Shown here one piece after another: positions 16,337-25,211 of a stretch of 64,000 nucleotides of DNA. Under the pieces are notes generated by a model. It saw only the letters and a list, made by a program, of their open reading frames with translations, did no database searches and was not told the origin of the DNA. Source of the DNA: Pseudarthrobacter sp. L1SW (lineage in GTDB: Bacteria; Actinomycetota; Actinomycetes; Actinomycetales; Micrococcaceae); NCBI RefSeq assembly GCF_020809045.1, contig NZ_CP078079.1, positions 3,224,001 through 3,288,000 of the forward strand. Reading direction: 5' to 3'. The translations under genes were made by a program, and so were the position numbers. Position 1 is the stretch's first letter; each line of letters starts with the position of its first letter.

Positions 16337-18448
16337 TTACTTCTCCACAAGGGTGAGGACGTCGTAGGTGGCCACGATCTCGTCGTTCTGGTTGGTGAGC
16401 ACGGCGTCCCACGCCACCTCGCCGTATTCGTCGGTTTCGCGGGGCGTGATCTTCTTGGCCGTGAGGGTCACCCGGATCGAGTCGCCTGCCGCCACGGGGG
16501 TGATGAACCGCAGGTTTTCCAGCCCGTAGTTGGCCAGGACGGGGCCCGGGGCAGGCTCCACGAACAGGCCGGCCGCCCAGCTGAGCAGCAGGTAGCCGTG
16601 GGCCACAATGCCCGGGAAGAACGGGTTGGCTTCCGCGGCCTCCTGGTTGGTGTGGGCGTAGAACGTGTCACCTGTGGAGTTGGCGAAGGCCGTGATGTCC
16701 TCCAGGGTGACCTGGCGCAGGTCCGAGCGGACGGCGTCGCCAATCCGCAGCGTCTCCAGGGACTTCCGGAACGGGTGGGTCCCCTCGGTTTCCAGGGTGA
16801 AGTTGCGGTCCGCGCCGGCGTGCCACAGGCCGGTGACGGCGGTGAGCATGTTCGGCGAGCCTTGGATGGCGGTGCGCTGCATGTGGTGCATCACCGAGCG
16901 GATGCCGCCCAGTTCCTCGCCGCCGCCTGCACGGCCGGGACCGCCGTGGACCAGGTGCGGCACGGGCGAACCGTGGCCCGTCGACGAGCGCGCGTCCTCG
17001 CGGTTGAGCATCAGGACACGGCCGTGGTGCGCCGCGATCCCGGTGACAAGTTCGCGGGCCACGGAAGGATCGTTGGTGCAGACCGAGGCCACCAGGGAGC
17101 CGCCGCCGCGGGCGGCGAGGCGGACGGCGTCGGGAAGGTCCTTGTACCCGATCACGGAGGACACGGGGCCGAATGCCTCGAGCGAGTGCACTTCCTCGGC
17201 CTCGGGGTCCTGCCAGTTCAGGACGACGGGCGCCATGAACGCGCCTGCCTCCACCACGCCGGTGGTTCCGTCGGCGGAGGTGACCGACGGCGAATCGAGG
17301 GTTCCGTACGCAAGCTCACCGCCGGCGTCGAGCATGGACTGCACGGCCGCGCGGACATCGTTAAGCTGCTCCACCGAGGCGAGCGCGCCCATGGTGACGC
17401 CTTCAGCCCGCGGATCGCCCAGGACAACGCGCTCGGAGATCCGCTTGCCGATGGCGGCAGAGACGGCGGCAACCAGCTCCTCCGGCACGATGGCGCGGCG
17501 GATGGCGGTGCACTTCTGCCCGGCCTTGGCCGTCATTTCCGTAACCACCGACTTCACGAAGGCATCGAATTCCGGCGTCCCTTCCACCGCGTCCGGGCCG
17601 AGGATGGCGGCGTTCAGCGAGTCCGTCTCGGAGGTGAAGCGGACCCCGCCCTGCACCACGTTGGGGTGGGCCTTCAGGGACAGTGCGGTGGAGGCGGAGC
17701 CGGTGAAGGCCACCAGGTCGCGGTAGTCCAGGACGTCCAGCAGCCCGCGGACGGAGCCGGAAATCAGCTGCAGCGAGCCCTTGGGCAGGATGTTCGATTC
17801 GACAATGGCCTTGACCACTGCGGCCGCCACGTAGCCGGTGGGGGTGGCGGGCTTGACGATGGTGGGGACGCCGGCCAGGAAGGCCGGGGCGAACTTCTCC
17901 AGCATGCCCCAGACCGGGAAGTTGAAGGCGTTGATCTGCACGGCGACCCCGGGGATGCGGGTGTAGATGTGTTCGCCGGCGAAGGAGCCGTCCTTGGACA
18001 GGACCTCCATGGGGCCGTCCACCACCACCTGCGAGTTGGGAAGCTCGCGCCGGCCCTTGGAACCGAACGTGAAGAGCACGCCGATGCCGCCGTCGATGTC
18101 GATCATGGAATCCACTTTGGTGGCGCCGGTCTGGGCCGAGAAGGTGTAGAAGTGCTCACGCCGGGCATTCAGGTACTGGGCCAGTTCCTTGAGCTTGAGG
18201 GCGCGCTGGTGGAAGGTGAACTGGCCGAGCTCCTGCTGCCCCGTTGTGCGGCCGTATTCCACCACCGCCCCCAGGTCCAGCCCTTCGGTGCTCACCTTGG
18301 CCAGGATCTCCCCCGTGCTCGCATCCCTGACTGGAGTCGCGGACCCTGCCGCTCCGGCGTCGGGAGTCCACCATGAGTCCATGATGAAGCTGGGCACTGT
18401 CTCCACGGTGTCGACCGTGGCCTGGGGGGCTGTGGCGGTGGTGGTCAT
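16337..18448 (-). CDS. paaZ: Bifunctional oxepin-CoA hydrolase / aldehyde dehydrogenase PaaZ
   Basis: 703 residues with the two-domain layout of PaaZ. The N-terminal aldehyde dehydrogenase (about 1-530) has its nucleophile in AGQKCTAIRR (Cys near 312) and the Glu region in FTSETDSLNA. The C-terminal MaoC-type hydratase (about 545-703) has DTFYAHTNQEAAEANPFF and PGIVAHGYL. It opens the oxepin-CoA ring and oxidises the aldehyde formed. The ATG at 18448 is chosen over an upstream in-frame ATG at 18490, which lies close to the PaaR-type operator at 18496. It is divergent from a thioesterase gene, sharing that operator. Confidence 0.95.
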   Translation of the reverse strand: MTTTATAPQATVDTVETVPSFIMDSWWTPDAGAAGSATPVRDASTGEILAKVSTEGLDLGAVVEYGRTTGQQELGQFTFHQRALKLKELAQYLNARREHFYTFSAQTGATKVDSMIDIDGGIGVLFTFGSKGRRELPNSQVVVDGPMEVLSKDGSFAGEHIYTRIPGVAVQINAFNFPVWGMLEKFAPAFLAGVPTIVKPATPTGYVAAAVVKAIVESNILPKGSLQLISGSVRGLLDVLDYRDLVAFTGSASTALSLKAHPNVVQGGVRFTSETDSLNAAILGPDAVEGTPEFDAFVKSVVTEMTAKAGQKCTAIRRAIVPEELVAAVSAAIGKRISERVVLGDPRAEGVTMGALASVEQLNDVRAAVQSMLDAGGELAYGTLDSPSVTSADGTTGVVEAGAFMAPVVLNWQDPEAEEVHSLEAFGPVSSVIGYKDLPDAVRLAARGGGSLVASVCTNDPSVARELVTGIAAHHGRVLMLNREDARSSTGHGSPVPHLVHGGPGRAGGGEELGGIRSVMHHMQRTAIQGSPNMLTAVTGLWHAGADRNFTLETEGTHPFRKSLETLRIGDAVRSDLRQVTLEDITAFANSTGDTFYAHTNQEAAEANPFFPGIVAHGYLLLSWAAGLFVEPAPGPVLANYGLENLRFITPVAAGDSIRVTLTAKKITPRETDEYGEVAWDAVLTNQNDEIVATYDVLTLVEK

Positions 18449-18495
18449 CGTTGACGGGTCCTTCCAACAGGGGCAGACGAAAGCGGCCAATGATT

Positions 18496-18515
18496 ACTGA
18501 CCGTCCGTTCGGTAA
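18496..18515. promoter_or_regulatory. PaaR-type operator between paaZ and the second thioesterase
   Basis: ACTGACCGTCCGTTCGGTAA, the best match in the window to the actinobacterial PaaR type ACTGACCGNNCGNNCGGT. It lies in the divergent gap, about 48 bases before paaZ and 96 before the thioesterase, and could repress both. Confidence 0.75.
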
Positions 18516-18610
18516 TATATTTACCATACATGAATGTGCCCCGCTGCACACTAGGAGGCTGGTGCACACTGGAAGCCCGCGCACTTGCCAGACGCCCAGA
18601 AGGAGAGCAC

Positions 18611-19054
18611 ATGAGCACGCCGCCGAAAGATGCAGTTACGGACCACCACGCCAGCGACAAGGAGCTGTGGAAGATCACCCTTGGCGAACTGGACGAGAAG
18701 ATGGGCGTGAAAATCATTGAGGAGTCAGTCCAGCGCGTGGTGGCCACCATGCCGGTGGAGGGGAACCGGCAGTCCTTCGGGCTGCTCCATGGCGGCGCTT
18801 CCCTTGCCGTGGGCGAGGCCGTGGGGTCCTGGGCCGCGGTGATCCATGCGAGCACCCTGGGCAAGACGGCCGTGGGCGTGGACGTATCGGCCACCCACCA
18901 CCGCTCCGCGCGGGAAGGCCTGGTGACCATCACGGCCACCCCCATCCACCTCGGCGGCACCCTCACCACCCACGAGGTGCTTATCACCAACGAGGCCGGC
19001 CAGCGGCTTTGCACCCTGCGCATCACCAACCTGCTCATGAGGCGCCACAAGTAG
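18611..19054 (+). CDS. Hotdog-fold thioesterase (PaaI/YbdB-like)
   Basis: 147 residues. The motif QSFGLLHGGASLAVGEAVGS holds the HGG and the acidic catalytic residue of this thioesterase group. It presumably hydrolyses aryl- or acyl-CoA. Its divergent position from paaZ across a PaaR-type site suggests it belongs to phenylacetate breakdown, although related proteins serve in menaquinone synthesis and menB-E-A is in the same window. The ATG at 18611 has AAGGAGAG just upstream. It converges on the cell-wall protease gene with a 3-base gap. Confidence 0.85.
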   Translation: MSTPPKDAVTDHHASDKELWKITLGELDEKMGVKIIEESVQRVVATMPVEGNRQSFGLLHGGASLAVGEAVGSWAAVIHASTLGKTAVGVDVSATHHRSAREGLVTITATPIHLGGTLTTHEVLITNEAGQRLCTLRITNLLMRRHK

Positions 19055-19057
19055 CTG

Positions 19058-21601
19058 CTACCGGGCCGATTGCCGCTTCCGGCGGCGGACCAGCACCATC
19101 AGCAGGATCCCGACGGCGAGCGCGGCGGCTGCTGCGATCGCTGCGGAAGCCAGTCCCCCGGCTCCAGTGGCGGCGAGGCTGCTGTCACTGATGTGCCCTG
19201 CCGGAAGGACCAACGGCGGGGCATCGACGATGAATGTGAGGTGCGCCGGGGCAGAAGCCACGCCATCCACCGCCTGCGTCACCGACAGGGCGTGGGTGCC
19301 CGCTCCCAGCCCGGCGGGGAAAGGAACCCGCCAGGATCCACCGTCCACCAGCACCAACGGTGCCAGGACCAGGGGTACGGAACGGGATGCCGGTGCCGCG
19401 CCACCGGCCGCTGTGCCGGAGACCGGCGTCCCATCAAGGGACACCGTCACGTCCGCGCCGTTCAGCCCGGTTCCCGCTATGGCTGACGGCAGGGCGTCCT
19501 GCTTGAGGTGTTGTCCGTCGGAAAGGCTCGTTACGGCCGGGGGCGGCGGCATGACGGCGAAGGCCGCCGTGGTGGCCGGGCTGTCCGGAAGGCCGGCGTA
19601 GGACTGGACCGCGGTGGCGTTCACCTTGCCGTAGGGGGCCGGGGCCTGCAGTGAAACCGACCAGCGCCCGTCATCGCCCACCAGCGCCGAGCCGGCAACG
19701 TCGCCGGAGAGTGTCACCGTGGCACGCGGCGTTCCCGTGCCTTCGACGGTCTTGAGTTCCGGCAGCGGCTGGTTGTCCGGTGTGGTGATCACCGGCGCGA
19801 GAAGGAACGATGGCGCAATGACCACGCTCAGTGTCACGGCTCCGGAGCGGCTGAATCCGTTCACGGTTTCGGCAGTGAACGTGAACGGGCCGGGTGCTTC
19901 CGGCGCCGTGAAGGCCCAGGTGCCGTCGGACTGCACGGGCACGTCGAACGGCTGCCGGCCGGCATAGGTGATGCGGACCTGGGAACCTTGGGCGACGGCG
20001 GAGGCTGGGGCGGCCGCTACCCGGCCCGTAATGCTGGTACCGGCCTTGACCGTCGTGTCCGCAGTGGCCGAGACCCCAGGCTTGTTGAGGAAGAGCTCCA
20101 GCTGGTAGCCGGGCAGCACCTCCAGGGATTCCTGCAGGGTGGCTGCCACGGCGAAGTTCAGGGGTGCGGGGTCATCAGGCTGGGGGTCGTCACCGGCGCT
20201 GTGGGTGCCCACGGCATAGTTTCCGCTGATCCACGGGCCCCCGGAGTCACCGCCGCTGGACTGCACGTCGTAGGACAGGAAACCGTTGAAGGCCCGGACA
20301 TCGGCAGGGTCCGCGGGATAGGTGGGTCCTCCCACCAGGAAGATCCCCACGGCAGCCACGGTTCCGCAGGACCAGCCGGTTCTCCACCCGGATCGGCAGA
20401 CATCCATGCCCACTACAGGGGCGGCAGTGCCGATGATTTTGACGTCCGGCCCGGGCTGCAGCGGGTCACCATACGTGCTGGCACCGGGCAGGGGATCCAG
20501 GTCCGGGCGGAGCGCTCCGAGTACCGCGATGTCCGTTCCCACGTTGCCGGGGTCCGTGAGTGCCACGCCGTTCTGGTCCGTGGGAACGTTCTGGTCCAGC
20601 ACCCTTGCGTTGCCGGGGCCGCCCAGCTGGCTGAACTGGAAGGCACCCAGGAGTCCGGCAGGCGCGCCCTGAAGCAACAGTTCCGCGGTGGTGGCGGTGC
20701 CGTCATCGGTACAGTGCCCTGCGGTAAGGACTGCGGGCAGGCCCGAGGCATCAAACGCGGAAAACCCTGTGGAGCAGATGGCGCTGTTGTCCGTCTGGTA
20801 GCCCATCCCGCCCGGGACATCCGCCTCAGGTTTGAGGGGCGCGCCGCCGTCGAGCACTACGTTCGCGTACCGTGAGACGAATTCCGACGGCGATATCTTG
20901 CCGGGGGCGGCAGTAGTCGCCAGCCCGCCGGGCGGGGTGGCGGGCGTTCCACCCGTGTCCTGCGTTGACTGCGCTGCCGCGATGCTCCCCGTCCGGATGA
21001 CGAATTTGCCGCCTTCGGAAACCACAGCCTGCAGGCCTGCCGTTCCGACGTCGCGCAGATAAGCCTGGAAGAGCTCATCGACGCTGACTGCGATCCGACG
21101 GACCGGGGCCGCCTCAGTTGTTGCAGCGATAGGGGGCTGCGGTACGGGGGACGGTGCCTCTGCTGCTCCCGCTGGGTATGTGGGTGGAACGAGCAGGAAG
21201 GTCGCCCCACCTGATTTGTTCAGTTCATTCACCCGTGCCTGCAGGGCAGAACCCACGCCCTGCACTTGAATCTTTCCACTTCCAACACTGATGCCCGCAT
21301 AACCCGGAAGCACGCGCAGTGAGTCCAAGGCTTCCACCGCTTGCCGCCCCAATTCGCCTGCTGCGTCGAATTCCACCATGCTCATGCCCAAGTCGCGGCG
21401 CACCGCGTCAGCGAGTCCGGCATCGGGGGGCGTCGCGGCCTGGCTGGCGGGGGCACTTGGCTCCGGAGTGGGGCTTGCGGTGCTCTCGAGCGCCGGTGAT
21501 TCCGAAGCGGAGGATCGCGGGACGGCCAGGGCGGGCACCGCAGCCAGTCCCATGGTCAGGGCAATTCCCGCTGCCGTTCCTGTGGCAAGAATTCGTTTCA
21601 T
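19058..21601 (-). CDS. Secreted, cell-wall-anchored trypsin-like serine protease
   Basis: 847 residues. A signal peptide (residues 1 to about 27, ending ALAVP) and a possible propeptide are followed by a chymotrypsin-fold domain with the triad: His in TAGHCTDDG (about 294), Asp in VGTDIAVLG (about 356) and Ser in GGDSGGPW (about 452). This resembles streptogrisin-type proteases. Residues from about 510 to 780 hold Ig/Big-like beta repeats. The C-terminus has the sorting signal LAATGAGG (about 810), a hydrophobic helix and a basic tail RRRKRQSAR, as in class E sortase substrates. It probably acts outside the cell, attached to peptidoglycan. Substrate unknown. Confidence 0.88.
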   Translation of the reverse strand: MKRILATGTAAGIALTMGLAAVPALAVPRSSASESPALESTASPTPEPSAPASQAATPPDAGLADAVRRDLGMSMVEFDAAGELGRQAVEALDSLRVLPGYAGISVGSGKIQVQGVGSALQARVNELNKSGGATFLLVPPTYPAGAAEAPSPVPQPPIAATTEAAPVRRIAVSVDELFQAYLRDVGTAGLQAVVSEGGKFVIRTGSIAAAQSTQDTGGTPATPPGGLATTAAPGKISPSEFVSRYANVVLDGGAPLKPEADVPGGMGYQTDNSAICSTGFSAFDASGLPAVLTAGHCTDDGTATTAELLLQGAPAGLLGAFQFSQLGGPGNARVLDQNVPTDQNGVALTDPGNVGTDIAVLGALRPDLDPLPGASTYGDPLQPGPDVKIIGTAAPVVGMDVCRSGWRTGWSCGTVAAVGIFLVGGPTYPADPADVRAFNGFLSYDVQSSGGDSGGPWISGNYAVGTHSAGDDPQPDDPAPLNFAVAATLQESLEVLPGYQLELFLNKPGVSATADTTVKAGTSITGRVAAAPASAVAQGSQVRITYAGRQPFDVPVQSDGTWAFTAPEAPGPFTFTAETVNGFSRSGAVTLSVVIAPSFLLAPVITTPDNQPLPELKTVEGTGTPRATVTLSGDVAGSALVGDDGRWSVSLQAPAPYGKVNATAVQSYAGLPDSPATTAAFAVMPPPPAVTSLSDGQHLKQDALPSAIAGTGLNGADVTVSLDGTPVSGTAAGGAAPASRSVPLVLAPLVLVDGGSWRVPFPAGLGAGTHALSVTQAVDGVASAPAHLTFIVDAPPLVLPAGHISDSSLAATGAGGLASAAIAAAAALAVGILLMVLVRRRKRQSAR

Positions 21602-21708
21602 TCCGGTCGCCGTTCCGCTCGTTCAATGAACACGCCTCGCTCTGCTGTGAAGGCGGACGCTCAAACGAGCCAGTACCAACTGTCACAGGAGTCACATTGG
21701 TAACAAGC

Positions 21709-22413
21709 CTACCGGCCCGCTGTAAGAGTGAGAAGAGCTGTGAGTTCCGCCGAGGAAAGGCCGTGCTCGAGCAAGAAGGCGGTTGAATCCAACTCACGGA
21801 CGCAAGCCACCACAGCCTGGCCGCGGAGCTCAAGAAGTGGCGCAAGTTCATCTTCCGAAAGGTGCTGCTCGCGGGCGTGGGGCGGGTCGTGGATGCGGTG
21901 GCGTTCGTTGATGCCGCGGGCCGCCCGCGCGTAGCCGGCCGCTATGTCCTCATCAGTGTGCCCTGCGAGGTCCTGAACCATCGCGGCGATCATTCCACTC
22001 CGGTCCCTCCCGGCAGTGCAGGGAATGAGGACGAAGGAGGAAGCGCCGGCAGCGATTGCATGAAAGATGCCACCGATCTTCTGGGGAAACAGCCTGACGT
22101 TGTCGGCGTAGTGAACAGGATCATTGAGGTAGGGGCCGCAAAGGGCCGTGAAACGCGGGTCGCCCGGTTCTTCTGTCGGGGCCGGGACAACTGACATTCC
22201 CGACCCAACTGCCTCGGCTACTAAGGGGTCAGTTTCCCTCCGCTGCACCTCCGCCGGGTTGCGCAGGTCCACCACGGTGCGGACCCCGTCGTCGTACGCC
22301 TGTTCCAGCCCAGCTCGATGAGCCATTCCGCCTGCCCATGCGGAAGACGCCACCAGCTACGCGCCAGGAGTTCACGGCCCATCCCAGTTGACGGGACCAA
22401 TCGGGTCGTTCAC
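21709..22413 (-). pseudogene. Tyrosine phosphatase (IphP-like) with three apparent 1-base deletions near the 5' end
   Basis: The intact part (from 22353 down) encodes an atypical dual-specificity/tyrosine phosphatase with the P-loop CTAGRDRSG (CX5R) and the upstream DDGVRTVVDLRNPAE segment. The expected N-terminus is present but split over three frames: VNDPIGPVNWDG from GTG 22413, then VNSWRVAGGVFRMG one frame over, then AEWLIELGW in the third, returning to the first at EQAYDDG. Three single-base losses within about 70 bases break the gene and jointly restore the frame, leaving two stops between. Either it is a recent pseudogene or the assembly has indels in G runs. An internal GTG at 22353 could give a shortened protein. 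Confidence 0.7.
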
Positions 22414-22560
22414 CGCACAGCTAACCACAGGCTCCTGGATGCTGCACGTTACAAAAACGTCTGGCTAAAAGGGGTCCAAAGACCTCAGGGGCACCGCGCG
22501 CATGGCAATACTGTTGCAGCCACATGCTACTCATGTGATTGATGTTCAAAGGAGAATCTA

Positions 22561-23364
22561 GTGGGAAAATCTACATTGCGCCGCCGACTCCCGGCTTTTG
22601 CGGCCGGCCTCGCCAGCCTGGCCATGGCGACGGGCATTGCGGCCATTCCAGCTGAAGCGGCGCCACCGAAGGTGGACTACGTCGCCCTGGGCGATTCTTA
22701 CGCGGCAGGACAGGGCGCTGTGCCCTATACAGACCCAACCTGCTACGTGAGCCGCAGGGGATATCCCGCGATCGCCGACAAACTTCCGGGTCTCGAACTA
22801 ACCAACGCGACGTGTTCGGGTCAAATTGTCGAAAACGTCATGCTGGACGTGCCGTCTGTTGCCGACGGCACAGACCTGGTCACTGTTACTGTCGGGGGCA
22901 ATGACGTAAATACAATGGGCGTACTTGGTGCTTGCATGCCTGCTCCGGCCTCTCAGGCTTGCGCTCAGAGCGTGGCGGGGGCTCAGGAAAAGCTGACCGA
23001 TGGAAGCCTTGCCGCATCGTTGGCAAGTTTGGTGGCCACAATCCAAGAGAAAGCCCCCGGCGCCAAGGTTGTGCTGACCGGATACCCAAGGTTGTTCGCG
23101 CCGGACCAGCCTTTTGCCCCTGTTGCCAACCCGCTGGCCGATATCCTTAACGGGGTTATTGCAGGAGTTGCCGCAAATACAGGGGCTCAGTACGTAGATG
23201 TAGCCACTGCATTCGACGCCCACGGCATCGGCTCAACCGATCCGTGGATTACCTTCGACCCCACCAACCCAACAGATCCGGCCAATTTCCACCCAAACGG
23301 TAACGGCTACCGGTATGGCTACTACGACTCACTTCGTAGCCAGGGCGCCTTTCGTCTGAACTGA
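22561..23364 (+). CDS. Secreted SGNH-family esterase/lipase
   Basis: 267 residues. A signal peptide (about 1-34, ending AEA) precedes an SGNH hydrolase. The nucleophile Ser is in VALGDSYAAG (about 46), the oxyanion Gly/Asn in VTVGGNDVN, and the Asp-His pair in DPANFHPNG near the C-terminus. Members hydrolyse lipids, polysaccharide acetyl groups or other esters. The GTG at 22561 has AAAGGAGA six bases upstream. The gene is visibly less GC-rich than its neighbours, which suggests recent acquisition. Confidence 0.9.
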   Translation: MGKSTLRRRLPAFAAGLASLAMATGIAAIPAEAAPPKVDYVALGDSYAAGQGAVPYTDPTCYVSRRGYPAIADKLPGLELTNATCSGQIVENVMLDVPSVADGTDLVTVTVGGNDVNTMGVLGACMPAPASQACAQSVAGAQEKLTDGSLAASLASLVATIQEKAPGAKVVLTGYPRLFAPDQPFAPVANPLADILNGVIAGVAANTGAQYVDVATAFDAHGIGSTDPWITFDPTNPTDPANFHPNGNGYRYGYYDSLRSQGAFRLN

Positions 23365-23384
23365 CTTCGCCAGAACTCAGACAC

Positions 23385-23993
23385 CTATCCGCGCCGGGCG
23401 AGCCTGTACTCCAGCCCGGCGCGGACCATGGGCCATTCATGCTCAAGGATGGAAAACACCACGGTGTCCCGGAGCAGTCCGTCGCGGGTCCGCGAGTGGC
23501 TGCGGAGCACACCGTCCTGCTTCGCGCCCAGCCTGGCGATGGCCTCCCGCGACTGGTGGTTTAGCCAGTGCGTCCGGAACTCCACGGCAGGGCAGCCAAG
23601 AACCTCGAACGCGTGCCGCAGCAGCAACAGCTTGGAATCGGGGTTCGTGCCGGTCCCCTGCACTGAAGCGGCATTCCAGGTGGAGCCAATCTCCACGCGC
23701 GGAGTACCGGCGTCGACATTCATGTAGGTGGTCATGCCAATGATCCGCCCGGGACCTCCGGTGGCTGGATCGGTCAGCCGGGTGGTGAACGGCAGCATGG
23801 AGCCCTGCTCCTGCAGGGCGAGCCGCCGTTCGATCTCTCCGGCCATTTCTTCCGGGGACGGCACAGAGGTGTACCAGAGCCGCCACAGCTCGCCGTCCCG
23901 CGCCGCGTCCACCAAACCGTCGTGGTGATCTCCGGACAACGGCTCCAGGGTTACATACCGGCCTGTCAGGGTAAGGGGTTCCAGGAAAGTCAC
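23385..23993 (-). CDS. GNAT-family N-acetyltransferase (RimJ/RimL-like)
   Basis: 202 residues. The N-terminus LTGRYVTLEPLSGDHHDGL and the middle IGMTTYMNVDAGTPRVEIGS followed by an acetyl-CoA-binding region fit the RimJ/RimL branch. Members acetylate protein N-termini or small amines; the substrate is unknown. No Shine-Dalgarno site is visible. A TAGGCT -10 box ends 6 bases before the GTG start, so the mRNA is probably leaderless. Confidence 0.85.
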   Translation of the reverse strand: MTFLEPLTLTGRYVTLEPLSGDHHDGLVDAARDGELWRLWYTSVPSPEEMAGEIERRLALQEQGSMLPFTTRLTDPATGGPGRIIGMTTYMNVDAGTPRVEIGSTWNAASVQGTGTNPDSKLLLLRHAFEVLGCPAVEFRTHWLNHQSREAIARLGAKQDGVLRSHSRTRDGLLRDTVVFSILEHEWPMVRAGLEYRLARRG

Positions 23994-24067
23994 GGCACCA
24001 GCCTAGGCGGAATCGCCGGGGCCGGTACGCTGGGGAAACACCCAGGACAGCGAGCTAGGGAGTCAAC

Positions 24068-24301
24068 GTGTCAGGAAGCAATCCGGATCCGGAAGAGGAC
24101 AAGATCACAGGCCTGGAGCCGGGCGGCGGCGTACCGCCAGGGGAAACGCCGCCGGGCGAAGCGTCCACCACCACAACCCAGGGCCACGACGAGCACGGCA
24201 CCAGGCGCAGTACCCAGTTCATCGTCATCGCCGCCATTGCGGTGGTGGTCCTGCTGTCGCTCCTGTACTTCGTCGGCTACATCGTGGGTATGTTCGACTA
24301 G
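24068..24301 (+). CDS. DUF6480-like small membrane protein
   Basis: 77 residues. An acidic Pro/Gly-rich N-terminus with the characteristic GLEPGGGVPPGETPP is followed by one transmembrane helix (FIVIAAIAVVVLLSLLYFV) near the C-terminus. This matches small actinobacterial DUF6480-type proteins of unknown role. It starts with GTG at 24068 and converges on paaH with a 25-base gap. Confidence 0.75.
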   Translation: MSGSNPDPEEDKITGLEPGGGVPPGETPPGEASTTTTQGHDEHGTRRSTQFIVIAAIAVVVLLSLLYFVGYIVGMFD

Positions 24302-24326
24302 CCCGTGTTCCTGGCCGGGCGTGTTC

Positions 24327-25211
24327 CTAGTTGGGCCAGTCGAAGAAGCCCTTGCCCGTCTTGCGCCCCAGTTCCCCCTGGGCCACTTTGTCCTTGAGGA
24401 TCTGGGGCGGGGCGAAGCGCTCCCCCAGTGTTGAGTGCAGGTACTCGGCGATGCCCAGCCGGACGTCCAGCCCCACGATGTCCGTGGTGCGCAGCGGGCC
24501 GGTGGGGTGCTTGTATCCCAGCACCATGGCGTTGTCGATGTCCTCCGCGGACGCAACGCCCTCCTCCACCATGCGCATCGCCTCGAGGGCGATGGCCACG
24601 CCCAGCCGGGAGGACGCGAATCCGGGGGCGTCATTGACGACGACGGCGGTCTTGCCGAGTGCCTCCACCCACCCTTTCGCGGCGGCGGCAAGTTCGGGAG
24701 ACGTGCGCTCGCCCAGCACCACTTCGATGAGGGTGGACGCCGGAACCGGGTTGAAGAAGTGAAGGCCCAGGAAGTTCCCGGGACGCTTCAGTTCACCGGC
24801 CAGCCCGTTCACGGACAATGATGACGTGTTGGAGGCGAGGTAGGCGTCATCCGCCAGCCGCTCCTCGATGCCGCGCAGCGAGGTGACTTTCAGGTCCCAG
24901 TCCTCCGGGACGGCCTCCACCACCAGCTGCCGGTCCGCGAAGGCGTCGTAGTCCACGCCGACGGTGAGCCGGGACGCCATTTCATCCAGGTTCGCGTCCG
25001 TCATGCCGCGCTCGATGCTTTTGGCCGCGGCCGACTCCACCCGCTCGCGGGCGGCCTCGGCGGACTGGTCGTCGCGCTCCACCACCAGCACGTCGGCACC
25101 CTTCACCAGGAACGCATGGGCAATGCCGGCTCCCATGCGGCCGCCGCCCAGCACGCCGACTCGTGCGGGGAGACCAGACGGCAGGCCGGGGGCAGGTCGC
25201 GATGTGTTCAT
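24327..25211 (-). CDS. paaH: 3-hydroxyacyl-CoA dehydrogenase
   Basis: 294 residues, the single-domain size of 3-hydroxybutyryl-CoA dehydrogenases. The NAD-binding GVLGGGRMGAGIAHAF is at the N-terminus. The catalytic region has LASNTSSLSV and GLHFFNPVPASTLIEVV with the His-Glu pair. It ends with the family's GRKTGKGFFDWP. In phenylacetate breakdown PaaH oxidises 3-hydroxyadipyl-CoA. Its ATG overlaps the paaF stop (TGATG), and it is the last gene of paaJ-paaF-paaH. Confidence 0.92.
   Translation of the reverse strand: MNTSRPAPGLPSGLPARVGVLGGGRMGAGIAHAFLVKGADVLVVERDDQSAEAARERVESAAAKSIERGMTDANLDEMASRLTVGVDYDAFADRQLVVEAVPEDWDLKVTSLRGIEERLADDAYLASNTSSLSVNGLAGELKRPGNFLGLHFFNPVPASTLIEVVLGERTSPELAAAAKGWVEALGKTAVVVNDAPGFASSRLGVAIALEAMRMVEEGVASAEDIDNAMVLGYKHPTGPLRTTDIVGLDVRLGIAEYLHSTLGERFAPPQILKDKVAQGELGRKTGKGFFDWPN

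Noticed and set aside
18611..19054. Assignment of the second thioesterase to menaquinone synthesis (MenI)
   Set aside because: It is separated from menBEA by 21 kb and shares a PaaR-type site with paaZ, so a paa role is more likely; not proven.
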